From Gracilariopsis chorda (Eukaryota > Rhodophyta > Florideophyceae > Gracilariales > Gracilariaceae): a stretch of 64,000 nt of DNA. This document shows, in pieces, positions 12,101-22,986 of the stretch. Each line of letters starts with the position of its first letter. The first letter of the stretch is position 1. Both the position numbers and the translations under genes were made by a program. The stretch covers positions 1 through 64,000 of the forward strand of contig NBIV01000059.1 of NCBI GenBank assembly GCA_003194525.1, written 5' to 3'. Under the pieces are notes generated by a model. That model was not told where the DNA came from and made no database searches. It saw only the letters and a list, made by a program, of their open reading frames with translations.

Positions 12101-12424
12101 GGACTCCTCTTTCGGCTGGAGAGAAAACACTCAATCTGAAAGGGGACGAAACAATTGCTTCAAATCCAACAGTGATTTCGCCACCATCAGCCGTATTGTG
12201 CTCGCCTGCCCCTCTTGCGACAACTGCTATTGGAGAAAAAGATCAGTACCAGAACTAGTGAGATCTGAATCTGCCTGTTACCGAGAGAGAAGGCCATTTG
12301 CATCGAAACATGGTAGCACACAGGGCCGTAGCAGATGGTCGTGATGTGTTTGTCAGCAGCCATCATCGCGCTAAGCATAGCAAGCAAAACGGCCTCGGCG
12401 GTGTGGGTCAAACAAAGGGGAGTT
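9120..12424. other. long stretch without a recognisable gene
   Basis: I find no domain on either strand. Open frames reach 132 codons but none shows a family signature. The + strand at about 11600-12250 has Ser/Pro-rich frames (for example SPLSPRGLPSFQ near 11840) broken by stops and shifts. These could be remnants of a low-complexity protein. Confidence 0.4.
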
Positions 12425-13485
12425 TGGGCGCCATCACGGGACGGTGACGCAGGGGGCCAAAACGTTGTCATAATAAAAGCCAAAAGGGTGCTCTTCGTAG
12501 CTAAAAGCCCCAAAAAAAGGTGAAAACAGTGGGATCAAAAGAACTAAACCCACTCGATGAAATAAAACAACACTAGGGAGAGCATGAGGCTCAATCCCCA
12601 AATAAAACTTCTTAACTTCTTTGTTGAAACGGCGCGCAACCCAAGAATTATGTCAAGGATCAATAAGGGTCAGACCCTCGGCTTCCGGTCAGACACTCCG
12701 GATGTGAAGTGGATTCTGCAGCCTACCGACCTCTGCACTAACCAGAAGCAGGCGCATACAATCCTTACAGGGCTTCCCGAGGAGAGCTACTAACAGCGGG
12801 ATATGCTTTCACTCTATACCCAAGCTGGCCCTTTGCAGGAAAGGTTGCACTGCACGTCGCCTGCGGAAAGCTTCCCGTCAAGTACTTCCGTCCGGAAATC
12901 ACCAGGTCTTTCGACCGACACCGTTATCCGAGCAAAGCTCCGGTGGTGCTCACAGACGACAGAAACACCTTTGGTACACACTACCCGTCTCCGGTCCACG
13001 CCTAATGCGCTTCAACCGGTCTTAGCGACGGTACTTCCCCACCCTATTGGACAACTAGCGGCACACGCCTTACTAGAAGCTCTTTATCCAGCGGCGAACG
13101 CCTCACTGGTTGTTGATGATAGTTGAAGTGGCTGAAGGTTGATAGGGGGTGGGGCTTAGATGTTGGTCGATTCTTGAGGTGAGTTCAGACCGAAGTCCGA
13201 AGCTCAGAACCTCTTTTTATAGTGTTTAGAGGCACTACAAACGAGCCAAATACGGATTTCTACTTGCTAGTTACTCATGTGTGCGTCTAAGTTACTCGAT
13301 TGGCTCCTAGAGACCTCTGGAGCTGCACACTAACCAATAATAAAGCGAAAATTTGCGCCAGCATCACTAAAATACTGTAGTGTTTGCTGGGCCAACAAAG
13401 CGTGCAATGTGCTAGACACTACTGGAACATTCTACACGTGTGTTCCAGCAATGTCTGGCACATTCCGCAACATTCGCGACCGACA
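12425..13485 (-). mobile_element. solo LTR, copy 1
   Basis: This 1061 bp segment aligns along its length with 45517-46580 in the same orientation; flanking sequences are unrelated. Read on the minus strand it starts TGTCGG and ends GGCGCCCA, giving TG...CA termini. It has a TATA-like CTATAAAAAG near 13215, placing U3 at the 13485 end. No gag or pol lies next to it, so it is most simply a solo LTR. A gggag word sits next to both ends (12420-12422 region and 13486-13490) and may be a target duplication, but two extra bases separate it on the left. Confidence 0.7.
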
Positions 13486-13732
13486 GGGAGCAAGAGATAT
13501 GTAGCTTATGAAGGATAGGCTCGAGTCCGTGCTGGTGCGAGCAGCAATGACGGTGCAAATACACGACGAGCAGCTCCACATCACTCACCAACACGGACGC
13601 GGCGTGCGTGTTCCGTTCTTGCAATCTTTACCTTATGAAGGTTTTGATCCGTTCGGTTCTAAACTCTGGTCGACAAAATGATGCGACTGGAGACAACCAC
13701 TCTCTCGGGGCCACTGAATGACACCACGATCG

Positions 13733-14218
13733 ATTTGTGCATCGCTTGACCTAATCCCCATCAGTGGCTATCGCGGTCCTGGCAGGCGGATTCGCGCATA
13801 CGGTGCGTTTCTGCTGGCGTACTACGACCGCGACAACGGGGAGTACCAATGAGTATGTACGTTTGGCACTGGTTTCAGCGAAGCGCAACTGTAGGAATTT
13901 CCAAAGTTCTCGAATGAGAAAGATGCCCACCGCACCAGTGACAAAGTGAAGTCGTACTACCGCACCCCGAGCGTGGCCCTTTTGCAGCTGGATGTGCGGT
14001 TTGAACCGGTGCATCTTTGGGAGGTGATTTGTGCGTACTTGTCAATTTGGCCATAGCATGTAGCAAGGAATGGGCGCGTGGTTGCGGACAAGGGTGTTGG
14101 CTTGCGTTTTCCGTGGCTTTTGCGCATGCCGGAGGAGAAGAGACCAGAGGATGCTACTGCAGCGGAGCAAGTACGGGAAATGTATTTCAAACAGGGAGCA
14201 ATACCCGATGACGGTTAG
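13733..14218 (+). pseudogene. LIG1: ATP-dependent DNA ligase I, C-terminal (OB domain) fragment
   Basis: One continuous frame with three stops reads SLDLIPISGYRGPGRR, YGAFLLAYYDRDNGEYQ, FGTGFSEAQL, VRFEPVHLWEVICAYLSI, DKGVGLRFPWLLRMPEEKRP and an AEQVREMYFKQ tail, ending in TAG at 14216. This is the C-terminal part of eukaryotic DNA ligase I: the end of the adenylation domain plus the OB domain, including the xxKGxxLRFPR-type motif, here with Trp after Pro. In-frame stops are TGA at 13850, TAG at 13892 and TAG at 14054. Upstream of about 13733 the similarity stops. About 160 of roughly 700-900 residues remain. It lies 250 bp from solo LTR 1. Confidence 0.88.
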
Positions 14219-15110
14219 GGTGTTTTGTTGCTTGTGAGTATTTATATGTATAGCTATCTATAAAACATGCTACAGGTTTAAGATTCAAAGTGTATCCAGT
14301 AGGTCTCTGCGTCTCTGTTTCCTGGAAAGGCAGCTGGCTGTAATGTTCCAGCGTAACATTCCGCTGAAGATCACGATGATTTCAAAACGTACTCTGCACC
14401 AATCGCTCATACGTCTCTTCCGGTTTTTCATGAGCAGCGTTTGCGCGGAAAAACAGATCATACCGCACAAAAGCCATTGCCCGCGTTCGCAAATCATCAC
14501 CTCACACCTAGCGCTTCGGTAGGAGCGGCGAGTAGAGCAAACGTTGGCGCTGTAACTCGCATTGTGCAGTGCATGCAGTGGCAGCCAATGTACAAAAGAA
14601 AGGCGTCGAGAGTGGCGTCAGCGGCGCTCTGTGGAGGCATACTTGGCAAGCGTGGCTCTTGCAGAGACTCGGCATGGACGTGTGGCTCCAGCAGAAACGT
14701 GGCATCCCCGGGTGGCTCAGGCACAAAATTGGCAGCGAGGTGGTGCGGCTGCGGCTGCAGCTGATGCTGATGCCGGTGCCGGTGCGTGTGCGCCGGCTGC
14801 GCTGGAACTACTCGTAGAGCCGTCGAGACGTTCTCCAACTCGGCAGACGAGAACGAAGTGGAATACGGTTCACATTGTACCACCACTATCATATCATTCT
14901 TCTATTGCGCCCGTTTCAACGCCGTCAACCTTGGCCGACGGTGATTCTTCATGGATACGGTGCAAGGCGCCATGCACGTACGATAGAGAGAACCAGAAGC
15001 GTACGATCAACCAGCAGTCGCCAATGCTAGTGCAGCAGCCCATGCTGCCGGGTCTCGGTTTCTTCCTTCTATCGGACTTCATTACACAAACTCTCTTTTA
15101 TATGCTTTAT
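14219..15110. other. no recognisable gene
   Basis: Open frames up to 218 codons on the + strand and 131 codons on the - strand, without domain signatures. At about 14640-14740 there are three loose ~30 bp repeats around cgtggctc, and at 14755-14790 runs of gatgccggtgc-like sequence. Confidence 0.4.
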
Positions 15111-16348
15111 TCAGTCGTGACGTCTAGTTCTTTTCTTATCTGGACTAGTGGTCTTACTACTTTTCGGACTTCCACTAGATATGTTTGTTACTTCGTCAGG
15201 GACATTTTCTTTGACTAACCTTTTGTAACGCCTCTTCTTGCACTGAACCGCATCCAGTTTGTCTCGAACTTCTCTCGCCTCCTTTTCACGTTCTTTCTCT
15301 CGTTTGTTCGCCTCTTTCTCTCGTTGCCTCACTTCTTTTGCCTCCCTCTCACGTTGTTTCGCCTCTTGCCTCGCTTCTCTCGCCTCCTTCTCACGTTCTT
15401 TTGCCTCCCTTTCACGTTCTTTCTCTCGTTGCCTCGCTTCTTTCGCCTCCCTCTCACGTTCTTTCTCTCGTTGCCTCGCTTCTCTCGCCTCCTTCTCACG
15501 TTCTTTCGCCTCCCTTTCACGTTCCCTCATTTCCTCAGATAGCTTATCTAGAGGACTCGATGCGTTTGGGTTATTGAATATGTTCGACGGTTTGTGAGTT
15601 CCAAATGGACCCATGTTTGCTGGAGTATCGCCGCGAAATACTTGTTTAGGAGCCCAACGACTTGTTGCTGGATCCCTGTGGCGAATTTCAATACGTTGGT
15701 CTCTTTTGCTTTCATCTTTGCAGTTAACATCTCTGATAACCGTGATAAGCTGCTTCACTCCTTCTTTCTCGTATTCGCCCGGTTTGACGTCCCTGTCGGT
15801 TTTTTCGTTATGGCTGGTAACTTCTACGACAGCTTTGACTTGGTTAGGAATTGAATGAGAGATTCTGCGCGATTTCGGGGAAAGCCCATTTATTCGTGGC
15901 GGGGACACGGGGGGCGCTGCGATAACATCAGGCCTGCCTATGGTTCTTCTCGGCGAAGGGTCTCCTGGACTGGATGGCGAGCGCGGGATAGAAATACCTT
16001 CTTGTGATGCGGGTGGATACTCAGTCTGGCCTCTGACATATCGAGCGATGCCATGGTTTTGCAGATACCTGGCAATGTTATCGTGGGGCTCTTCTGACAT
16101 TGGTAGTGCAACGAGTATACCTTCCACGATTCGTATCTTCCATACACTGAAGTGTCTATGTCCAAGAACTCCTCCACCGAGCAGGGCTTGAGATCTAGCG
16201 AGCCTAGTTCGGTTTTGGGTGCAACAGAAATAGAAGGGTTTGGAGAAGATGCAGGTTGGGACGGTGGGGCAGTGGGTTGAAGGTCAGATTGAGACGGTTC
16301 GGGCTCAGGCGTAGAGTGAGAAGAACAGGGCGAGAGTGGGGACTCCAT
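15111..16348 (-). pseudogene. hypothetical protein with Glu/Arg/Lys repeat helix, one frameshift
   Basis: Two overlapping minus-strand frames (16348-15938 and 16127-15111) join near 16120 if one base is gained or lost. The N-terminal part is Pro/Ser-rich (PSQSDLQPTAPPSQ), followed by EEFLDIDTSVYGR and NIARYLQNHGIARYV. The C-terminal half holds about 90 residues of REKEAREARQ-type repeats, encoded at 15259-15535, predicting a long single alpha-helix. A basic tail ends in a stop at 15111. No family recognised. The joined reading would be about 410 residues. It lies beside the Tc1 element but in no visible relation to it. It may be a real gene with an intron where I see a frameshift. Confidence 0.45.
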
Positions 16349-16671
16349 GTGGCTTCAGTTGTGAGGGCTTGTAGGAAGGCGCTGCCTAGAGGCTTAAATA
16401 CGGAAATGGAGCTGCTGCGAAAGCAACGTCGCGGATGCAGGCCAATCGAGAGTCTCGAGAGTGACGATGAGCGCCTCGCGACTAGCCTTCAAAGCTGGTG
16501 AGGATTCTTCACTCAAGACCAACCGGTAGAAACTCCGTACAAGCACAAGGTCCCTCGGTGCATGGCGAAACGAAGAGATGGAGAAGTTTTTTATTAATTG
16601 GATCTTCCAATTTGGAACCGGCAGTTTGGGGCCAAGGGATGATCTACACGGCATACTGTAAAAAACCCCTA

Positions 16672-16867
16672 AGTGCGCGAAATATCTATACGACACCCCC
16701 CTAAAATGACAACAAAGAGCTTTCTGTAAACATTACAAGCTTGAAACTTTGTCCAGTTCCTCTACATCTGGAATCAAATAAATGGACACAATTTCAAATA
16801 AAACAGGCAAACACAAACTTACTTTACTTTAAAAAGGCTACCTGAGACAGCGCAATCCCTATACGAC
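16672..16867. repeat. left IR/DR end of the Tc1 element
   Basis: The outer site begins AGTGCGCGAAATATCTATAC at 16672, just after a TA. An inner related site, gcgcaatccctatacgac, lies at 16850-16867. Both are in the same orientation and share ctatacgac. Compared with the right end, the terminal C of CAGT appears lost. Confidence 0.75.
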
Positions 16868-16908
16868 AGGTGTGCACGTAGCAACGTTTTGAACATCAAG
16901 GAACAAAT

Positions 16909-17907
16909 CTAGTAGTCTGTTTTCATTCCCTGTCTCTCTAAGACAGTAGCACAACGCTTTCTCATACTTTTGACAAGATTGTAGCACGTGACGCGATCAA
17001 TTTTGTCCCATTCTGACAAAATGCATTCTGTAAGCTCAACAACAGTATCAAACTGTTTTGCATTAGCATAAACTCGCCTAGCCAGAATTCCCCAAAGATT
17101 CTCAATCGGATTGAGATCAGGACTACGTGCTGGCCACTCCATAACATCCAAATTGTTAGTCTCAAACCAGTTTTTAGTAAAGTTAGAAGTATGAATTGCT
17201 GCATTGTCTTGCTGAAAAATCCATCCTGTCCCGCAAACAGTTTGCGAATAAGGTAGCAAATAGTATTTCAAGGTTTCAACATACTTCTTAGAGTCCTGAT
17301 TGGCAACTAACACAGCTAGCTTGCTGACACCTTTTTCAGAAAAAGCTCCCCAAACCATCACTCCACCACCACCTTTCTGTCTCTTCGACATCACCCTTTC
17401 TTCTTTCCTCATATCATGCCAGTAGTAAGCAAAACCATCAGGACCATCCAAGTTGAATTTTTTTTCATCGGAAAACACAACACGGCCCCATTCTCCAAGT
17501 GATCACGCATGCCTTTTCCGAGCCCAATTCAAACGGTTTGTTTTGTGAATGTCGGTTAGAGGAGGAGCCTGTTTCACCTTTTTATATTTAAGGTGTTCCT
17601 CTGCAGAGAGTATCTGTTGGACTCTACGTTTTGATATAGGCAATTGGAGTGCGACGTTTAGCTGGGACGCAGTTAGTTCGCCCTTCGATGCTTCACAAAC
17701 CTGTAGTCGTCGAGCTGCTGGGGTTATTTTTCCCTTCTTGTTGGTGGGTTTTTTAGTCCCATATCGTTTGGTATTGTCTAAGTACCGCTTGACGAAATCT
17801 CGGCTACGCTTCAATTCACGTGATATGGCGGAAATTGACCATCCTGTCTTCCTGAATGCTTCAATTTGGCCTTTTTCCTTCTCCGACAAATAAGTGCCGC
17901 GTGGCAT
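16909..17907 (-). pseudogene. Tc1-family DD34E transposase with one in-frame TGA
   Basis: One continuous frame of 333 codons including the stop, interrupted only by TGA at 17503-17505. The N-terminal part, from MPRGTYLS, has a helix-turn-helix (IEAFRKTGWSISAISRELKR) and a second DNA-binding helix region (ASQLNVALQL, SKRRVQQIL). The catalytic triad is [16 protein letters not shown] and [12 protein letters not shown], with exactly 34 residues between the second Asp and the Glu. The stop falls just before [13 protein letters not shown], where the family usually has an aromatic or other residue; TGG to TGA would explain it. The start ATG at 17907 is well supported by family length. Loss of function looks recent. 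Confidence 0.9.
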
Positions 17908-18025
17908 ATTTTTTTTTAAAGAAAATGTGGATGGATAGAATGAAGGAAGTGTGTAAAAAGCAATGGAATGTGTAGAAAGACTACGCTACTAGTAGCACTA
18001 CTGCAAGATATATATACTTTATTAT

Positions 18026-18223
18026 GTCGTATAGGGGTTGCGCGGCTTTTGGTAGCCGTTTTGAAATGAAAGGTTGTGTAACAGTTTGTTTTATTGTTTT
18101 TCTATCTCTTTCAGTACTGTTCTATGTAACGAATAGATTAGTAAAAGTTTACACCTCGTGAGACATTACATAAAGCCGTTGCTTTTAAATCGGGGGGGTG
18201 TCGTATAGAGATTTCGCGCACTG
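18026..18223. repeat. right IR/DR end of the Tc1 element
   Basis: The inner site gtcgtataggggttgcgcg lies at 18026-18044. The outer site runs to 18223 and ends tttcgcgcactg before TA. The arrangement mirrors the left end. Confidence 0.75.
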
Positions 18224-18225
18224 TA

Positions 18226-18969
18226 GACGGAGTAAAAAATTGATTGAAAACGAACAGCTCAGCACAAGCTCTCCAAAAAACTTGACCCACATGGCCCCGT
18301 TTTTCGTGGTATCCGTTTGACGATTCTCAGGTTCGGAGGTACCGGTACACGGTGCGTAGAGGTGGTGGGCGGCGGCTGAGTTTCCGCGACGAGGGTATCC
18401 TAGGGATACCCTCAAAGCGTGGAGGGTGTTGTGTGGCAGAGAATTGACGACAAAGCGGTTGTGCTGTTGCCATGATCAGCAGCAGGAAGGAACGCAGGCA
18501 ACAAGAAGGAGCTCAAAACACGAGCGCACAACGCGGTTCGGCGTGCATTCACAGAAGAAAGGCAGTTGAACGATAAAAGGAGCACTGCCGCAGTTCCGCA
18601 ACAAGCAAGCGCCGCAAAGAAGAACATTGCACGCAAACGCGCGCACAAGCACGAGAAGAACACAAAACACACAGCGCAGCAAGCACGACTGCGCTGCAGC
18701 AAGCGCATCGCGTTACATCGCACGAACGAGCATTTATCACACAAGCGCGCACGCAAGCAGCGCGCGCCACAGCATCCAAGCGCAGCGCCGCCGCCACGAC
18801 CTTCAGCGTTCACATCACCCACAAAAACAGCCGCTCGCTCCCAAACTGCCCCTTCAGATGTATCTTGCCGCTCTCAAAGCACCTCGTGCCTCGCCGCCTC
18901 GATAAACATGTTCAGCGTGCTACCGCGTACGGCTGCTCACCGTCACAACATCTGTTTGGCGTGTGATTG
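18226..18969. other. no recognisable gene; short perfect palindrome
   Basis: Open frames on both strands have low-complexity Ala/Arg/Cys composition and no domain. At 18391-18413 gagggtatcc and ggataccctc form 10-bp inverted arms around tag. Confidence 0.45.
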
Positions 18970-19626
18970 TTACGACAACCGAGCTCCCATAGCCGTGTGC
19001 AGTTGTGTTATATCAGCCAGGCGCTGCTGGAGTTGGTCGATTTCAGAGCGAAGAGTGGCATTCTGTGCTACCAAATCGCCGAAACGAGATTGGAACACTG
19101 TTTTGAGAGACGAATGAATGCGCAACCACTCCTCCTCTTGTCCATGACGCTTAACCGGATGGTCAGCTTGTGGCGCGGTATCGTGCGGAGCGGAGCACTG
19201 CAGATGCACAGTCTGTACAAATGCAGTGTCGTGAACCAGTGGGGTAGGTGGAGGTGACGAAGCTTGTGACAGCTGGTGTGGGGCCGTCAAAGACACGTTT
19301 GGATTACTCATCGGTGTTTGAGGTGGTGTGAACAGTTGTGGCTCGTCTATTGGTGACAAGTGATGCGCTATTAGCTGCTCGGGCGGAAGGGGTGAGGGAT
19401 CATTGGAGGTTGAAGCATTAGTGGTAGGGAAAAAGCGCGTGAGCCGAGGATGCTCGTATAGAAATGGAGCTGATTTGGATTGGCGACGGAAACCCGTAAC
19501 GATGTATGGCTGAGACGATGGAAACGGCTTGAGAGACTTTTGCTTGACTGCGCGTTTGGCTTGATGTACTAACAGCTGCTTCCTGGTATATCTTTGAAAA
19601 CAAGCAGAACACGAGCTTTCTGTGCC
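18970..19626 (-). CDS. hypothetical protein, Pro/Ser-rich with C-terminal coiled coil
   Basis: The frame is open for 219 codons between a TGA at 19627 and the stop at 18970, with no early ATG, so the start may lie in another exon. Seen: basic N-terminal part (QRYTRKQLLVHQAKRAVKQK), then FRRQSKSAPFLYEHPRLTRF, a Pro/Ser/Thr-rich middle, and a C-terminal helix with leucine heptads (VAQNATLRSEIDQLQQRLAD). The absence of stops in a long, compositionally structured frame suggests real coding origin. Family unknown; a transcription-factor-like or structural role would be a guess. Confidence 0.45.
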   Translation of the reverse strand, partial: GTESSCSACFQRYTRKQLLVHQAKRAVKQKSLKPFPSSQPYIVTGFRRQSKSAPFLYEHPRLTRFFPTTNASTSNDPSPLPPEQLIAHHLSPIDEPQLFTPPQTPMSNPNVSLTAPHQLSQASSPPPTPLVHDTAFVQTVHLQCSAPHDTAPQADHPVKRHGQEEEWLRIHSSLKTVFQSRFGDLVAQNATLRSEIDQLQQRLADITQLHTAMGARLS

Positions 19627-20542
19627 TCAAAGCGTGTGTTTAGTGGAAGAGTTTGGACACAACAAGCAGCGCATGATGCAGATCAGCAAACGAAAAGCAA
19701 ACTTGTGTGCGCACCTTTGGTTTTGACTCGAGAGCTCTACGCTTTTCGTTTGTTGCACGTTAAAGCTCCGGGAGTGTAGCACTTTTGCTACGTTTTGTTT
19801 GCGCCTCAATCGCATCTGCTTAACGCCGCTGTACTGTATGTTGAATGCTGTGCGCTCACCACGCTCTCATTCTGACGCCACTGCGCTCAATACTTGCATG
19901 ATGCAAGTATTTGCTGTCGCGTAGCATCTATCGGCATCCTGTTGCCGCGGCGCGTTCGCTCCATCGTCGTCCGTCACCTCCGTGTAGACAGTTCGCGCAC
20001 GCCCTCGCAGATACCGTGCTTGCAACACCTTTGAACAAATCCATTGCACTCTGCTCTCCAGCATTGCCAGCAAGCACAGCACAGCTCAAACATACTGCCT
20101 GCACCGAGCCCAACAGCTCTCCCGCCTGCGAAGCGCACAGTTTCATCACCAACACGTGTATCTACAGTCAACTCGTCATGTTACCGCCGCCCCTGCCCAA
20201 TGTATCTTGTCGGCCCCGAGCAACATTTCGACAAATGTTGAACCTGGGAAAGAACACTGTTTCTTACACTGATTCATTCAGTTTCAAACGGTCTTAGTTG
20301 ACAGCGCGTCCAGGGACTTCCTACGAATAACTGTCATTTGCAATAGTAAACTGGAGTCATACTGGATCAAGAAGAGAAGCGCGTATCACACAACAGTACA
20401 GCTCGGGTGCCATGTTGATAGTGCTTTAGAACAGCGCGCTCGGAACAAAGTGGGCGACGCAAGCAACAGAAGTATGCCGCTGTGATGAGCCATAGTGTGT
20501 GAACGAACCAAGAAAATATTCTCAAGCTCTGTTCAACGTCCG
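19627..20542. other. no recognisable gene
   Basis: Short Ala/Cys/Ser-rich open frames on both strands only. The 3' end of the NDOR1 pseudogene begins at 20543. Confidence 0.4.
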
Positions 20543-22274
20543 CTACCAACACTCCATTTGCAGTCGGCCTTCATATTCCATACGTTTTACGAACTGTTCT
20601 GAATATGCTTCACTTAGCTGGCCGACAGTTTTGCCTAGAGTCACGATGACTTCCCGGAGTGCCTTCGACATCGCTCCATCAGTGCCGACCACATACACAC
20701 AAGCCTCTTGCTCAAATACCAATTTCCGTATATGTTCTGCATTGTATTCAATTCTGTGCTGAACGTACACCTTTTGTGAACGGTCGTTCCGAGAAAACGC
20801 GATGATTAGTTTAGTTAGTATCTTTCGTTTCAAGAACAACTCCAAGTCCTTTCTGTACAGGAAGTCCCTTTTTTCTGAACGGCAACCGAAGAACAGGATA
20901 CTGGGCTCTGTTGTAGAGCCTCCCTCGCTGAAGTACGACCGAAATGAGTGCTATTCCTGTGCCTGGCCCAATGAGTATCGCTGGCCGTTTCTTTTGAAAT
21001 CGCAATGATGTTCTTTGTTCTAAGAAAATAGGCACACAATCACCCTTCTTCAAGGATTTGAAAAAACCCGAGCAAACACCCACACGCAAGAAACGCAAGG
21101 GCGTTTGATATTTGACGAGAGAAGTACAGATGTGAATGCTTCCCGGATGTGCGATGGCGGAAGACGCTATAGAGAACGCCCGTGGCCTAAGTACAGCAAT
21201 CATATCAATCACAGTTTCGATGCGGGTTCGTGCCGAAGGAAAGTCACGTAGAACCATGAGAATAGGTTTCTCACGATAAGCATACTGATTCAGGTCCTGT
21301 GCTCTCTTGAGGAGAAGTGTATGCGTTTTTCTTTCTCCATCTCTAGGGTTGCAAATGGCACAAGTGGCTTGAAGAACCGCCGGCGAGGAGTTGCTGTGAG
21401 ATCAAGCTGAGCCGAGGCAAATTGCTTCAAAGTCCATGGCATTCTGGCGTTGAAATGATAGTCGCCAAACTGGTGCATAGTTTCTCTCACTGGCACGTCA
21501 ATCATGGCCTCACTGTCCCAGCCGGTTATTTCAAAAAATGCTTGAACAGCCGATTGACTGTTTCGCGGCATAACATGAATTATATCCCGTGGTTCGTAGG
21601 TATGTAATCTCGTTTCAGGATGAGCATCGGTGACATCTAGCTCTACATGCAATACCTCCTTGTCAACAGTTAGGAAATCGGGATTGGTGAGCACCTCGGT
21701 TCGCTTCAGAACAGAATCATAAAGTGCGAAAGTAGCAGCGGAGGGTTTCCGCCTAGCCTCTCCAGGTCGCCGTTTGGAATCAGAGTGCCTTTCATCTGAT
21801 CTACAGTCAATGTATCGCAGTTGAAGTAGCAATTCATTGCCTTCGTCTTACGAGTTTACAGAGGGGGGTCGCAAAGCTAATGGATCAAACAGACTGTCCA
21901 TCCATGGAAGAGATGCGTATCATATCCGCCTTCTTCGCTCTCATCACCCAGAGCAAGCGGAGTAATCAAGGATGCGCCAAGATCCATTAGTCTTGTGCAA
22001 AGCTTTCTTGCGGCAGCATTGAAATTAACGTATGATCTATTACCCAGCCCGAATATGGCGAAACGCAACTCTGACAATATACCAGTTGGCAGATCTTAGC
22101 GTCTCATGAAGTTCCAAAACTTTCTCATGGTAATCGGCACATGACCATCTCCATAAGTTGACACGATGAAGATGAAGGTGTGGCCACTAGCAGCATGGGA
22201 CAGAAGCTTGGGCATGGGATACTTGTCAACGGCTTGAAGAGATAATAGGTGCGCATCACGAAGGGCAAGCTGTT
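20543..22274 (-). pseudogene. TAH18: NADPH-dependent diflavin oxidoreductase (NDOR1/TAH18) pseudogene
   Basis: Nearly full length apart from the N-terminal flavodoxin start. Reading down the minus strand: FIFIVSTYGDGHVP and FAIFGLGNRSYVNFNAAARK (flavodoxin domain), RLHTYEPRDIIHVMP and ARMPWTLKQF (linker and FAD domain), PRAFSIASS, GVCSGFFKSL, IGPGTG, FFGCRSEK, AFSRND, QKVYVQH and the C-terminal RLQMECW followed by a stop at 20543. The protein passes electrons from NADPH to the iron-sulfur protein anamorsin/Dre2. Lesions: TAA after WNFMRR near 22082, a shift near 21896, TAA near 21848, a one-base loss near 21297 and a shift near 20935. The MFPxPDN-type flavin loop is also altered. It is joined directly to a phosphomannomutase fragment on its 5' side. 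Confidence 0.88.
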
Positions 22275-22700
22275 GTGCGCTGAAATATAACGTAAACAGT
22301 AATTGATAAGCTTCTGTAAACGTTTCTCTTCCAGATGGGCGGTGATACTGGCCTCAGCGAGGAGCTACTTGCCGCGATAGGCCACCAAGCCATTCTCGGA
22401 GAAGGTGTAATCGAACATATCCAACACATTCTCGCCGAGTTGCTCTTTCTGTTTGCGGAGATCGGATCCGCCAACGATGCCGATGATAACGTTGTTGCGC
22501 AACTCGGCAAGGAAATCGATCATTTGCTTGGTGGCGGTCTGCAGTAGAGTAGAGTAGGAATCGGGGTGAGACGTTGGTCAGCGCATGTGCACGTTGCTGA
22601 AACGCAGGGAGACGGACTTACCAAGCGCGGAGCAGTGAGGGCACCATCGACATCGAAAAAAGCGATGACATCCGGAGAATGCTTGTCGATTGGATCCATG
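22275..22700 (-). pseudogene. PMM: phosphomannomutase N-terminal fragment, with intron
   Basis: From ATG at 22700 the frame gives VIAFFDVDGALTAPRL, the HAD-type DxDG nucleophile motif of eukaryotic phosphomannomutase. After an 83-bp intron it continues [47 protein letters not shown], then TAG, then EKRLQKLINYCLRYIS. The enzyme interconverts mannose-6-phosphate and mannose-1-phosphate for GDP-mannose synthesis. Only about 100 of roughly 250 residues remain. The in-frame TAG near 22362 and the abrupt change into NDOR1 sequence after LRYIS mark it as a pseudogene fragment. Retention of the intron argues against retroposition. Confidence 0.88.
22539..22621 (-). other. spliceosomal intron in phosphomannomutase fragment
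   Basis: 83 bp with donor TTG|GTAAGT and acceptor CTACTCTACTGCAG|ACC on the minus strand, plus a CTGAC branch-like word. Removing it joins APRL to [10 protein letters not shown] in frame, as expected for the family. Confidence 0.85.
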
Positions 22701-22986
22701 ATAGGGAGAAGAAGGTTGGTAAACAACCGATCCCTAATTCGGCTGAAATTCCAATAGTGGCAATGGCTCTCTTGGTCCAATTTGGCTCATTTCTTTGTCA
22801 AGAACCTCAGAAGTCAACAATATTGAGCTGTCATTCTTCTTCTTTAGCTCAACAATACTAAGGTTAGCATACAGAGCATAACATTCGAAAAGCGCGCCCT
22901 TTTGGCTTGCAAATGAGTTGTTAAAGCCCCTCGTCAGCCGTATTGTTCATCCATTGCAACGCAATCAGTCCTCCACTCAAGCAAAA

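Larger units (their letters stand above)
16672..18223 (-). mobile_element. Tc1/mariner element, nearly intact
   Basis: A 1.55 kb element bounded by TA dinucleotides (16670-16671 and 18224-18225), with inverted ends of the CAGTGCGCGAAAT type. Each end has a second, inner copy of the transposase-site-like word, about 175 bp inside the outer one. This is the IR/DR architecture known from Sleeping Beauty-like Tc1 elements. It encodes one transposase on the minus strand with a single nonsense codon. It sits between two unrelated hypothetical genes. Confidence 0.88.

Noticed and set aside
14562..15218. 218-codon + strand frame
   Set aside because: Ala/Arg-rich composition caused by short repeats, no domain, no conserved pattern.
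15259..15597. Ser/Leu/Phe-rich + strand frames
   Set aside because: They are the reverse reading of the Glu/Arg/Lys repeat on the minus strand.
18566..19117. 183-codon + strand frame
   Set aside because: Overlaps a better supported minus-strand frame and follows base composition.
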